Of a stretch of 6,799 nucleotides of DNA, positions 1 through 5,799 are shown in pieces (position 1 is the stretch's first letter; each line of letters opens with the position of its first letter). Under the pieces are notes generated by a model. It worked only from the letters and a program-made list of their open reading frames with translations. It did not search any database and was not told where the DNA came from. The position numbers and the translations under genes were made by a program. Source of the DNA: Nitrospirota bacterium (GTDB lineage Bacteria; Nitrospirota; RBG-16-64-22; JACRHK01); contig JACRHK010000068.1 in NCBI GenBank assembly GCA_016217625.1, positions 1-6,799 on the forward strand, in the 5' to 3' direction.

Positions 1-993
1 CTTGTCGGACTTTGGACTAGCACCAGGGGTCAAGGGTTCGAGGGTTCGAGGGTTCGAGGGTTGGCTTTTACTCGACTCCTGGACCCCTGGACCCCTGGAA
101 CCCTTCTCTTCACTCCTGACTCCTGACTCGGCGGCCACGCCCGTCCCGATCCTATCGGGAGTGGGCCGCCCTACTCCCGGCTTCTCACTTCTTGCGCCTG
201 ACGCCTCACTTTCCACCTCCCCCTTCCCCTCCTTAGTAAGGAGGGGCGTAGGGGAGGTCTTCTCACTTCTGACTTCTGACTTCTGACTCTTGACTTCTTT
301 TCTTGCGACCTTCACCCCGACGTCCGTCGGGGCCGGGTAGTTCGACAGATAGACGATCGCCACGATGATCGCCGCGCCGCCCAGCAATGTCGCCATCATG
401 AGGCGGGGAAGCCTCCTCCTCCACGCGGGCGTGAAGTAGAGGCTCCAGGAGATGCCCGAGCCCGCAGGGCGCCCCGCGCGCGCCGCCGCGGCAGGTGTTG
501 CGTGAGGCGTGAAGCGCGAGGCGTGAGGCACGGAGGTCAACTCCGCATCGAGGCGTCGCTTTTCCTCTTCATCCCGAAGTAGGGTATAGGCTTCGTTGAT
601 CTGTTTCGCCCGCTCGGCCACCCAGTCCGGAGGGTCCGGATAGCGGTCGGGGTGGTAGATCTGCATGAGGAGCCTCCAGCGGCGCTTAATCGCCTCCTGA
701 GAGGCATTCCGATCCAACCCCAACACCCGGTATGGGTTCCCCTCCGGGCCTGCATGGAGAAGGGAGAGGAGGAAGTTCGCCCCGTCCACCACCGATTTGG
801 CGTCAACGCCCAACGGGTCGGCAACCTCGGCGATCTTGCCGGCAACATCGCTCTCTTCCCCTTTCGCAATCTCGACAATCGCTTCCAGCAGATGATCAAT
901 TTGCTCCGGCGTTTCCCGAAGGCGCCGCAGGAGGTCCGGCTCCCGGTAGAGTCTGACGATCAGGCGGACCGCCTCTTGGAACGGTTCAGTCAC
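1..993 (-). CDS. Membrane-anchored J-domain (DnaJ-like) protein, 3' end outside window
   Basis: Reading from a GTG at 993, the frame stays open for 331 codons to the window edge, so the C-terminus is missing. Residues 1-85 look like a small helical domain. Residues 86-147 are a J-domain starting YRVLGLDRNAS, with the catalytic HPD at 114-116 and helix IV ending KQINEAYTLL. Residues 148-198 are an Ala/Pro/Arg linker. Residues about 199-220 form one membrane helix (MMATLLGGAAIIVAIVYL), and 231-331 are a low-complexity Ser/Glu/Lys/Pro/Gly tail encoded by tandem DNA repeats. There is no G/F region or zinc finger, so it is a type III J-protein rather than DnaJ. Such proteins recruit DnaK and stimulate its ATPase. 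The start is supported by GGGAGG seven bases upstream, inside the end of the TPR gene, with only 3 nt between stop and start. A specific role in polysaccharide export is inference from position. The tail may be a stop-loss extension. Confidence 0.85.
   Translation of the reverse strand, partial: MTEPFQEAVRLIVRLYREPDLLRRLRETPEQIDHLLEAIVEIAKGEESDVAGKIAEVADPLGVDAKSVVDGANFLLSLLHAGPEGNPYRVLGLDRNASQEAIKRRWRLLMQIYHPDRYPDPPDWVAERAKQINEAYTLLRDEEEKRRLDAELTSVPHASRFTPHATPAAAARAGRPAGSGISWSLYFTPAWRRRLPRLMMATLLGGAAIIVAIVYLSNYPAPTDVGVKVARKEVKSQKSEVRSEKTSPTPLLTKEGKGEVESEASGARSEKPGVGRPTPDRIGTGVAAESGVRSEEKGSRGPGVQESSKSQPSNPRTLEPLTPGASPKSDK
7..129. repeat. Cluster of short tandem repeats (period 7 and 8)
   Basis: Four different short arrays lie within 125 bp: GGACTTT plus a partial copy (7-18, period 7); three perfect GGTTCGAG copies and a partial one (35-62, period 8); TGGACCCC twice then TGGAACCC (80-103, period 8); and ACTCCTG twice plus ACTC (112-129, period 7). 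All are read through by the J-domain frame on the minus strand. They are unrelated in unit sequence but similar in period. Confidence 0.85.
144..178. repeat. Two overlapping hairpins in the J-protein tail region
   Basis: TCCCGAT (144-150) pairs perfectly with ATCGGGA (154-160) across a 3-base loop. GGGAGTGGG (157-165) pairs with CCTACTCCC (170-178) with one G-T mismatch and a 4-base loop. The two stems share 157-160, so they are mutually exclusive folds. Confidence 0.65.
215..258. repeat. Long imperfect palindrome
   Basis: The inner stem CCCCTCCTTA (226-235) and TAAGGAGGGG (237-246) is a perfect 10-bp match around one base. The outer stem ACCTCCCC (215-222) and GGGGAGGT (251-258) is a perfect 8-bp match. 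The stems are separated by a 3/4-base internal loop. On the minus strand it is translated in the J-protein frame as PTPLLTKEGKGEV. It looks like a REP-type element inside or at the end of a coding frame. Confidence 0.8.
265..288. repeat. Heptamer tandem repeat ACTTCTG
   Basis: Three perfect ACTTCTG units (265-285) followed by ACT, then a degenerate unit (TCTTGAC). It differs by one base from the ACTCCTG array at 112-129. On the minus strand it encodes the SQKSEVRSEK portion of the J-protein tail. On the plus strand it carries TGA in every frame. Confidence 0.85.
500..529. repeat. Degenerate GCGTGAG repeat between J-domain and membrane helix
   Basis: GCGTGAG, GCGTGAA, GCGCGAG and GCGTGAG follow one another with a one-base drift and a final GC. 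It encodes the PHASRFTPHA part of the linker after the J-domain, so the repeats affect more than the gene's far end. Confidence 0.7.
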
Positions 994-996
994 CCG

Positions 997-2271
997 CTAT
1001 CCTCCCGATGCGGCCGAGGCGGGGCGCAGGGAGACCCCGTCCACCCACGCCGTCCCGCCGAAGCGGTTGTCGATCTTCCGGCTGGGCTCCCGGCGGAGGC
1101 GGAGGATCCCCGCTTCGCATCCGGCCGGCACAAGGAACTCCGTCTTGACCTCCGACCAGAATTGCGTCCCCGTCGCCGCCGGCGTGGCGGCGCGCAACCC
1201 CTCGCAGCCGAATCCCGTCACCTCCAGGAAGAGGCCGTTCGAAGTGGTGAGGCCGTCGGTTCGTAGGTACCCTTTGAGCCGGTAGACCGTTCCGGGACGC
1301 AGCAGCACGGGCTGGCTGACGTGGTGGAAATCGTAGTTCTGCTTCCCGTCGAACCGGAGCCTGAGCGCGCGGCTCCCGACCCGTTTGTAGTCTTCGTCGA
1401 TGCGGGTCTGCGTCCCGGCCAACGCGTCGAAGCGCCAGTCGAACCCTCCCTTCAGGAGCGGCAGCTCGAAGCTGCCGTTCCAGACCGCCTCGGCGCTATC
1501 CGATGACTCGGGGATCTTCAGCGCGCGCAACAGGTCCGACCAGACTTCCCGCCCCTCACTCCAGCGGCGCTGAGAGAGGAGGAAGGCGAGATAGTCCAGG
1601 GCGTCCTGCTTGGCCACCGGCGAGGGCTGGGCGCGCAGACGGTCCCACGCGAGGCGGGCTTCTTCGCGCAACCCGCGCCCTATGAAAAAGCGGAGGGCGC
1701 GCGTCAGGTAATCCGGCCGGTCGGGCACAAGGTGTTGGAGGAAGAAGGCCGCGTCGCCCGACAAGGCCCAGGCGAACGCGTAGACGCGATCTTGCTGGTC
1801 CGGCAGGAGGCGCAGGTAGCGCTGAAACGTCTCGAGCCCCTCGACGGCTTCCCCCCGCCGGAGACGGGCGCTCGCGACCTCCCAGTGGACCGCAGGGTCG
1901 CGCGGGCTGACCCGGAGGGCGTTGCTCAAGGCGCGGGCGGCGATCTCATCGCGGCCGGTCTCCTCGGCCGTCCTGGCCAGATCGAGCCACGCCAGGCCAT
2001 CGAGCGGATTCAATTGAAGGGTGCGGGCGTAGGCGCCGAACGCCGCCTGGGGATCATGGCGGTCGAGATCAAACTCCCACATCCTGCCGGTCAGGTAGGG
2101 GTAGCGCGCCTGCCAGGGGTCGTAGGTTGCGGCAAGGGAGAGGGCGTCGGCAGACGGGATAGCGGTCGTCCGCTCGGCCAGCCAGGGGAGAAAAGACAAG
2201 AGGACCGCGACGGCTGCGGCGACAACAATCCCTGCGCTGGCCAACAGGCGGCCGGCTACGCCTCCCATCAC
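997..2271 (-). CDS. Membrane-anchored TPR protein with C-terminal carbohydrate-binding-like domain
   Basis: The product is 424 residues. An uncleaved-looking N-terminal membrane helix at about 12-30 (IVVAAAVAVLLSFLPW) implies a single-pass protein with its bulk in the periplasm. Residues about 70-155 read as tetratricopeptide repeats (AFGAYARTLQLNPLDGLAWL, then a unit ending NALRVSPRDPAVHW), followed by further helices to about 250. Residues 262-418 look like a jelly-roll of the CBM_4_9 type: it opens with WNGSFELP, has alternating strands through RALRLRF and YRLKGYLRTDG, and closes with GTAWVDGVSL. The sequence starts GTG-ATG; the kinase gene stop is 6 nt upstream, and GGGAGG lies 11 nt before the GTG, suggesting coupling. 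It ends in TAG. Known TPR proteins in polysaccharide clusters act as assembly scaffolds. Binding of the nascent polymer by the jelly-roll is inference. The domain calls come from reading the sequence, not from a profile search. Confidence 0.85.
   Translation of the reverse strand: MMGGVAGRLLASAGIVVAAAVAVLLSFLPWLAERTTAIPSADALSLAATYDPWQARYPYLTGRMWEFDLDRHDPQAAFGAYARTLQLNPLDGLAWLDLARTAEETGRDEIAARALSNALRVSPRDPAVHWEVASARLRRGEAVEGLETFQRYLRLLPDQQDRVYAFAWALSGDAAFFLQHLVPDRPDYLTRALRFFIGRGLREEARLAWDRLRAQPSPVAKQDALDYLAFLLSQRRWSEGREVWSDLLRALKIPESSDSAEAVWNGSFELPLLKGGFDWRFDALAGTQTRIDEDYKRVGSRALRLRFDGKQNYDFHHVSQPVLLRPGTVYRLKGYLRTDGLTTSNGLFLEVTGFGCEGLRAATPAATGTQFWSEVKTEFLVPAGCEAGILRLRREPSRKIDNRFGGTAWVDGVSLRPASAASGG
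1001..1006 (-). promoter_or_regulatory. Ribosome binding site of the J-domain gene
   Basis: GGGAGG on the minus strand ends 7 nt before the GTG at 993. It overlaps the last codons of the TPR gene, so the two genes are probably translationally coupled. It selects GTG 993 as the start. Confidence 0.7.
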
Positions 2272-2277
2272 GCGAGA

Positions 2278-3633
2278 TCAGGCCTCCCGCTGCCCCACAA
2301 AGGGGAGCCGTTTGCGGGAGGAGTCGGCGGGACGGCCGTAACCGTAGCCGTAATAGTAATACGAGTAGTAGGCATAGTCCCCCCCACGCACATCCACGTC
2401 GTTGAGGACGGCGCCGATGATCCGGGCGTTCACGTCGCGCAGGTGACGCTTGGCCCGCTGCGCCACGTCGCGCGGCGTCAACCCCGCCCGGACGACCAGC
2501 ACCAAGCCATCGCACAGCGTGGCCAGGACCACGGCGTCGGCCAATCCGAGGACGGGGGGTGAATCAATCACAATATATTCAAAGAGGTCCCGGTTTATCT
2601 CGATCAGATCCCGCATGCGCGGCGACCCCAGGAGCTCGATGGGGTTGGGAGGGACTGGCCCGGAGGGGATGACGAACAGGTTGGGCACCTCCGTGGGCCG
2701 GACGATGTCGTCGTATTCGCCGGAGCCGACGAGGTAGTTCGTCAGGCCCGGTTCCTTCCGGCACCCGAAGACCTCGTGGCAGGAGGGCCGCCGGAGGTCG
2801 CAGTCGATGAGCAGGACCTTCGCCTCCATCTGGGCCAGGGTGATGGCCAGGTTGACCACCGTCGTCGTCTTCCCCTCGCCGAGCCGGCTGCTCGTGACGA
2901 GAATCCGCCGGGGGGCGGGCGAGGTGGAAAAGAGGACCGAGGTGCGCACCGTCCGGAACGCCTCTGAAAGCGCGGACTTGATGTCCAGGTGGGCGACGAG
3001 CTGGATGTGGTGCTTCCCCTCCGCCTTCCCTCCGTTCTCCCCTCCCCGCGCGTACGAGGGGATGAGACCCAGGGCGGGGATCCGGAGGAAGCGGTCAAGA
3101 TCCTCGGGGGTCTTGATCGTGTTGTCCAGGTACTCGAAGAAGAAGGCGAGGCCGATTCCGCCGGCGAGTCCCACCAGGATCGCCAGCAGGAGGTTCTGCT
3201 GCTTGTTCGGCTTCGAGGGGGACATCGGCACAATGGCCTTGTCCACCACTTGGATGTTGCTGGCCGTGACCCCCGCCGCCACGCCCACCTCCTTGATCCG
3301 CTGGAGCATGCTGTTGTAAAGCTCCTTGTTCGTGTCCACCTCGCGCTTGAGGATGTTGTACTGGATCCCCCGCTCGTTGAGCTTCAGCGCCTGGTCGCGC
3401 TGCTCCTTCACGGCGGCCTTCAGCATCTCCTCCCGCTTGCGCGCATACTCGTACTCCGAGCGGATCTTCTTCGAGAGGCTGACGTGGAGCTGCTTGATCC
3501 GCCGATCCAGGTTCTGCATCTTCGGGTAGTCCGGCTTGTAGACGCGGGCGAGCTGCTGGTACTCCACCTCCGCCTTGGCCAGCTCGCCGTAGAGCCCGCC
3601 GGTGGGGTCGTCCTTCCCCTCGGACCCCGTCAT
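2278..3633 (-). CDS. C-terminal half of Wzc-type co-polymerase/BY-kinase, downstream of an amber stop
   Basis: This is the same reading frame as the gene ending at 3673. Numbered in the rejoined 760-residue frame, it carries the descending coiled coil; the Pro-rich approach and second membrane helix (PMSPSKPN, then about 456-475, LLLAILVGLAGGIGLAFFF); PEDLDRFLRIPALGLIP on the cytoplasmic side; and a bacterial tyrosine-kinase domain. The kinase shows Walker A SSRLGEGKTTT (557-567, Lys564), Walker A' VLLIDCDLRRP (Asp586, Asp588), Walker B YIVIDSPP (Asp666) and a C-terminal cluster of nine tyrosines, YAYYSYYYYGYGYG (729-742). All catalytic motifs look intact. I chose ATG 3633 because AGGGGGAG lies 6 nt upstream; TTG 3657 is also possible but has no visible ribosome binding site. 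If translated alone it would lack membrane helix 1 and much of the periplasmic domain. It ends in TGA, 6 nt before the TPR gene. Confidence 0.8.
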   Translation of the reverse strand: MTGSEGKDDPTGGLYGELAKAEVEYQQLARVYKPDYPKMQNLDRRIKQLHVSLSKKIRSEYEYARKREEMLKAAVKEQRDQALKLNERGIQYNILKREVDTNKELYNSMLQRIKEVGVAAGVTASNIQVVDKAIVPMSPSKPNKQQNLLLAILVGLAGGIGLAFFFEYLDNTIKTPEDLDRFLRIPALGLIPSYARGGENGGKAEGKHHIQLVAHLDIKSALSEAFRTVRTSVLFSTSPAPRRILVTSSRLGEGKTTTVVNLAITLAQMEAKVLLIDCDLRRPSCHEVFGCRKEPGLTNYLVGSGEYDDIVRPTEVPNLFVIPSGPVPPNPIELLGSPRMRDLIEINRDLFEYIVIDSPPVLGLADAVVLATLCDGLVLVVRAGLTPRDVAQRAKRHLRDVNARIIGAVLNDVDVRGGDYAYYSYYYYGYGYGRPADSSRKRLPFVGQREA

Positions 3634-3639
3634 CACGAT

Positions 3640-3647
3640 CTCCCCCT
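3640..3647 (-). promoter_or_regulatory. Possible internal ribosome binding site for the kinase half
   Basis: AGGGGGAG lies 6 nt before ATG 3633 and about 26 nt downstream of the amber codon, in the right place for re-initiation. It also encodes residues Gln-Gly-Glu of the rejoined protein, so it may be coincidental. Confidence 0.4.
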
Positions 3648-3672
3648 GGGCCTGCAACTGGCGGTAGAGGGC

Positions 3673-3675
3673 CTA
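3673..3675 (-). other. In-frame amber codon interrupting the Wzc-type gene
   Basis: TAG at codon 296 of a frame otherwise open from 4560 to 2278. The residues before it (AEPERIQK) and after it (ALYRQLQAQGE) read as one continuous coiled coil. A single base change from CAG (Gln) or GAG (Glu) would explain it. It may be a true nonsense mutation, a sequencing or assembly error, or a read-through site. TAG is also the normal terminator of two neighbouring genes (997-999 and 5800-5802), which argues against genome-wide reassignment of TAG. Confidence 0.9.
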
Positions 3676-4560
3676 TTTCTGGATCCGCTCCGGCTCGGCC
3701 TTGGTGAGGTCCGCGTTGAGCGACGCGAGCTTCTGGGTCACCGTGTTCTGCTTCTCGTCGATCTGGATGATCTCGTTCTGGGCCGCGTACTGGTTCAGCT
3801 TCTCCTCCGACTGCTCCAGCTTGATCTTCATCTCCTCGATCTGCCGGGCCAGGAAGTCGCGCGTCTGCTGGGCCGCGTTGAATCGGTTTTCCATGTTCAT
3901 CTCGATGAAGGCCTTCGCGTACGTGTTGACAACCAGCGCCGCCATGGCCGGCTCGAAGGAGTCGTAGCTCAGCCGCACCAGGCGGGTCCCCTTCTCCGGC
4001 TTGACCTCGAGCCCGCCGAGCAACCCCCCCGCGAGCCCCTCCCTCGCGTCGTCTTCCTGCTTGCCCGGGTCCCCCACCTGCGCGACCTGCGCCTCCGCCG
4101 GTTTGGGTTTGGGATTCGGCCACAGGAGCGCCTTCACGTTCTGGATCAACCCGCCCGAAGCTGTCCGGGAGATCTGCGCGATCTCTTCCTGCGGGAGGGT
4201 GTCCGCCACCCGCTTGGCCAGGGCCCGGCTCTTCAGCAGCTTGTGCTGGGTCTGGTAGTACTGCTCGGTGTCGAAATCGTACGCGAACATCGCCTCTTTG
4301 ACGTTGAAGGTGACGGGGCTTTCCTTGTCGATCTGGATGGTTGTGGTCGCCGTGAAGACGGGGCGCATCAGGTAGGTGCTGACCGTCACGGTCGTGACGA
4401 TCACGGCGAAGAAGGTCAGGACCGCCCATTTCCGCTTGACGATGACCCGCCAGTAATCGCGCAGGTGGACTTCCGGCTCCAGATCCTCGGGGACCCCTCC
4501 CTGGGGAAACCCGGGCGGTTGCGCCCGGTACAGTTCCAGATCTTTTCCGGTTCTTTCCAT
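3673..4560 (-). CDS. N-terminal half of Wzc/Wzz-type polysaccharide co-polymerase, cut by amber stop
   Basis: This fragment has 295 codons before TAG. Residues 30-45 (VHLRDYWRVIVKRKW) are the typical Wzz cytoplasmic entry, 44-65 form the first membrane helix (AVLTFFAVIVTTVTVSTYL), and 66-130 are the start of the periplasmic alpha/beta domain (RPVFTATTTIQIDKE). From about 200 (LVRLSYDSFEPAMAALVVNT) to 295 comes the GNVR-type segment and a long coiled coil (DFLARQIEEMKIKLEQSEEK). A Pro/Gly/Glu-rich insert at about 148-190 has no obvious motif. I chose ATG 4560 because AAGGG lies 5 nt upstream; an in-frame TTG at 4641 would start inside the palindromic element. In this family the protein forms an inner-membrane ring that controls chain length and docks on Wza. 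The split falls mid-coil, not between membrane and kinase parts as in the natural CapA/CapB split of Firmicutes, so this looks like a broken gene. Confidence 0.85.
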   Translation of the reverse strand: MERTGKDLELYRAQPPGFPQGGVPEDLEPEVHLRDYWRVIVKRKWAVLTFFAVIVTTVTVSTYLMRPVFTATTTIQIDKESPVTFNVKEAMFAYDFDTEQYYQTQHKLLKSRALAKRVADTLPQEEIAQISRTASGGLIQNVKALLWPNPKPKPAEAQVAQVGDPGKQEDDAREGLAGGLLGGLEVKPEKGTRLVRLSYDSFEPAMAALVVNTYAKAFIEMNMENRFNAAQQTRDFLARQIEEMKIKLEQSEEKLNQYAAQNEIIQIDEKQNTVTQKLASLNADLTKAEPERIQK

Positions 4561-4703
4561 CTGCGCCCTTAGTCTTAACTCACGAGCCTGCTCGACAAAT
4601 ACCAATTCACGATTTGGTGCCTCAACATGTTGTAGCCGCAACCTTTAGGTTGCGCAAGATCTCCGCAGGCTAAAGCCTGCGGCTACGTTCGTCGGACAGG
4701 CTC
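4561..4703. other. Intergenic gap between wza-like and wzc-like genes
   Basis: The longest gap between genes in the window (143 bp). It holds the palindromic element at 4632-4686. The remaining 70 bp next to the kinase start are more AT-rich than the flanks. I looked for sigma-70-type boxes there and found only weak partial matches, so no promoter is called. Confidence 0.5.
4632..4686. repeat. REP-like nested palindromic element
   Basis: A 55-bp element bounded by a perfect 9-bp inverted repeat, GTAGCCGCA (4632-4640) and TGCGGCTAC (4678-4686). Inside are two smaller palindromes: GCAACCTTTAGGTTGC (4638-4653, one-base asymmetry) and CCGCAGGCTAAAGCCTGCGG (4663-4682), separated by AAGATCT-like sequence. 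The outer arms overlap the inner stems, so the element can fold as one cruciform or two hairpins. It resembles a REP/BIME-type extragenic repeat, which can block exonucleases or tune expression between operon genes. Membership of a genomic family cannot be shown from one copy. Confidence 0.75.
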
Positions 4704-5744
4704 TCACCGGAGAGGAATCGCCCCGAACGTGAGGATCCCCCGCGCAACCTGCCAGAACCCGGCCAGGAACGCCTTCCCCCCGTGCGAGGGGACAATGACG
4801 ATGTCGTTGTTCTGGATCGGGATGTCCGGCTCTTCCTTCGCCTTGATGGCCTTAAAGTCGGCCTTGATCTCTTCGCGTTCCTTCCCCGGCTTCTCCCGCA
4901 GGATGCGGACCTCCGTGAGGTCGGCCTCGAACAGCGGACCTTTGGCCGCCACGATCACCTGGGTCAGCGTGGTTTTCGGCTGCAAAGGGTAGAGGCCGGG
5001 CGCGTTCACCGCCCCGTCGACATAGACGATGCCCGCCTTGGGGACGTGGATGAGGTCTCCGGCGAGGATCGGGACGTTGAGGGAGAGATCGCCGCCGAAG
5101 AGGAGGTCCAGGTCCACCACGGTCGTCTGCGAGCGGGCCTGTCCGTCGGGGCCGACGATCGTCCGGATGATGAAACACTTCTGTCCGGCGTCAGGGGTCA
5201 CGCCCCCCGCCTGGGTGAGGAGGTCGAGCAGGCGCTTCGGCCCGGGGGTTTCATAAATTTGCGGGCTCCGGACCGCCCCCACGACGGAGACCCGCTGGCT
5301 CCGGTACTCCTTGACGAAGACCGTCACCTCCGGGTCGTGGAGGTACTTCTCCCGGAGGAGACCGGCGATCTCCTTTTCGAGCTTTTCGATTGAGAGGCCG
5401 GCCGCTGCCACCCTCCCGATGAGCGGCAGTCGGATCGTCCCCTCGGCGCTGACGCGGACCGTCTTGGTGAGCTCCTCGACGCCGAAGACGGTGACCTCCA
5501 GGAGGTCGTCCGGCCCGACGCGGTATTCCCTGCGGGCTTCCGCGGGAGAGAGGCTTTGTGAGGGCGCGAGAGGAACCGGTGGAGTCGTGACGGGAATCTC
5601 AGCGGGCCGGGAGATGGAGGGAGGCGTTTCAGCAGCCCGCTCTTCCCCGCTCCCGGAGATGACGCTGCATAGGAGAAGCAGCGGCGCGAGCGCTACGCGA
5701 ACGAGCGCAGTCCTCCAAACAAACCCACTCATCCATCCAAACAA
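4704..5744 (-). CDS. Wza-like outer-membrane polysaccharide export protein
   Basis: The product is 346 residues, close to the usual Wza/GumB length. The order is: a basic N-terminus and hydrophobic segment at about 13-29 (ALVRVALAPLLLLCSVIS) that reads as a signal peptide; a Pro/Ser-rich linker at 36-68; a Poly_export domain at about 73-147 starting YRVGPDDLLEVTVFG; an SLBB-like repeat at about 151-235 (VSVVGAVRSPQIYE, LLTQAGG); a second at about 239-318 (VYVDGAVNAPGLY); and a C-terminal amphipathic stretch (AGFWQVARGILTFGAIPL) matching the segment that forms the membrane barrel in Wza. The single Cys in the signal region is preceded by three Leu, a poor lipobox, so lipidation is uncertain. 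TTG 5744 is favoured because GGAG lies 7 nt upstream; ATG 5732 lacks a well-placed site. It sits between the FecR-like and kinase genes and should form the export channel. Confidence 0.92.
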   Translation of the reverse strand: MFGWMSGFVWRTALVRVALAPLLLLCSVISGSGEERAAETPPSISRPAEIPVTTPPVPLAPSQSLSPAEARREYRVGPDDLLEVTVFGVEELTKTVRVSAEGTIRLPLIGRVAAAGLSIEKLEKEIAGLLREKYLHDPEVTVFVKEYRSQRVSVVGAVRSPQIYETPGPKRLLDLLTQAGGVTPDAGQKCFIIRTIVGPDGQARSQTTVVDLDLLFGGDLSLNVPILAGDLIHVPKAGIVYVDGAVNAPGLYPLQPKTTLTQVIVAAKGPLFEADLTEVRILREKPGKEREEIKADFKAIKAKEEPDIPIQNNDIVIVPSHGGKAFLAGFWQVARGILTFGAIPLR

Positions 5745-5751
5745 GACATTG

Positions 5752-5755
5752 CTCC
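5752..5755 (-). promoter_or_regulatory. Ribosome binding site favouring TTG start of the wza-like gene
   Basis: GGAG, 7 nt before TTG 5744. The in-frame ATG 5732 would be 19 nt away, so this short site decides for the rare TTG start. The two choices differ by four residues ahead of the signal peptide. Confidence 0.5.
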
Positions 5756-5799
5756 GGACTCAAGATTCGACGGCTCAATAAAAACCGCGCGTCACGCCG

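Noticed and set aside
7..288. CRISPR-like array
   Set aside because: The units are 7-8 bp and directly abutting, with no spacers, and unit sequence differs between arrays.
537..899. A 120-codon minus-strand open frame beginning MIICWKRLSRL
   Set aside because: It is out of frame with the J-domain gene covering the same bases, whose HPD and flanking helices are clearly recognisable.
3673..3675. Genome-wide reassignment of TAG to an amino acid
   Set aside because: TAG also ends the TPR gene and the FecR-like gene in the expected places, so TAG works as a stop here. Site-specific read-through remains possible.
3095..4429. A 444-codon minus-strand open frame
   Set aside because: It is a shifted frame of the same Wzc-type gene, with a composition rich in Gly, Arg, Pro and Gln and no membrane helices. 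The motifs fall in the other frame, so there is no frameshift here, only the amber codon.
2989..4572. A 527-codon plus-strand open frame
   Set aside because: It lies antisense to the kinase gene, is a Leu/Val/Asp/Arg-rich product typical of the complement of high-GC coding DNA, and shows no domain motif. The minus strand carries clear family motifs.
4561..4641. An N-terminal extension of the kinase gene from TTG 4641
   Set aside because: It would begin within the palindromic element and has no ribosome site. ATG 4560 has AAGGG at a suitable distance and matches the usual N-terminus length before the first membrane helix.
5729..5749. A six-codon leader (MSCLDG) whose TGA overlaps ATG 5732 of the wza-like gene
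   Set aside because: The overlap is real, but the only ribosome site is 2 nt from its ATG, too close for normal initiation. The same site fits TTG 5744 well.
5774..5799. Possible terminator after the FecR-like gene (GC-rich stretch then TTTTTATT on the minus strand)
   Set aside because: The best stem I can draw is three base pairs around a TGA loop, too weak to call an intrinsic terminator.
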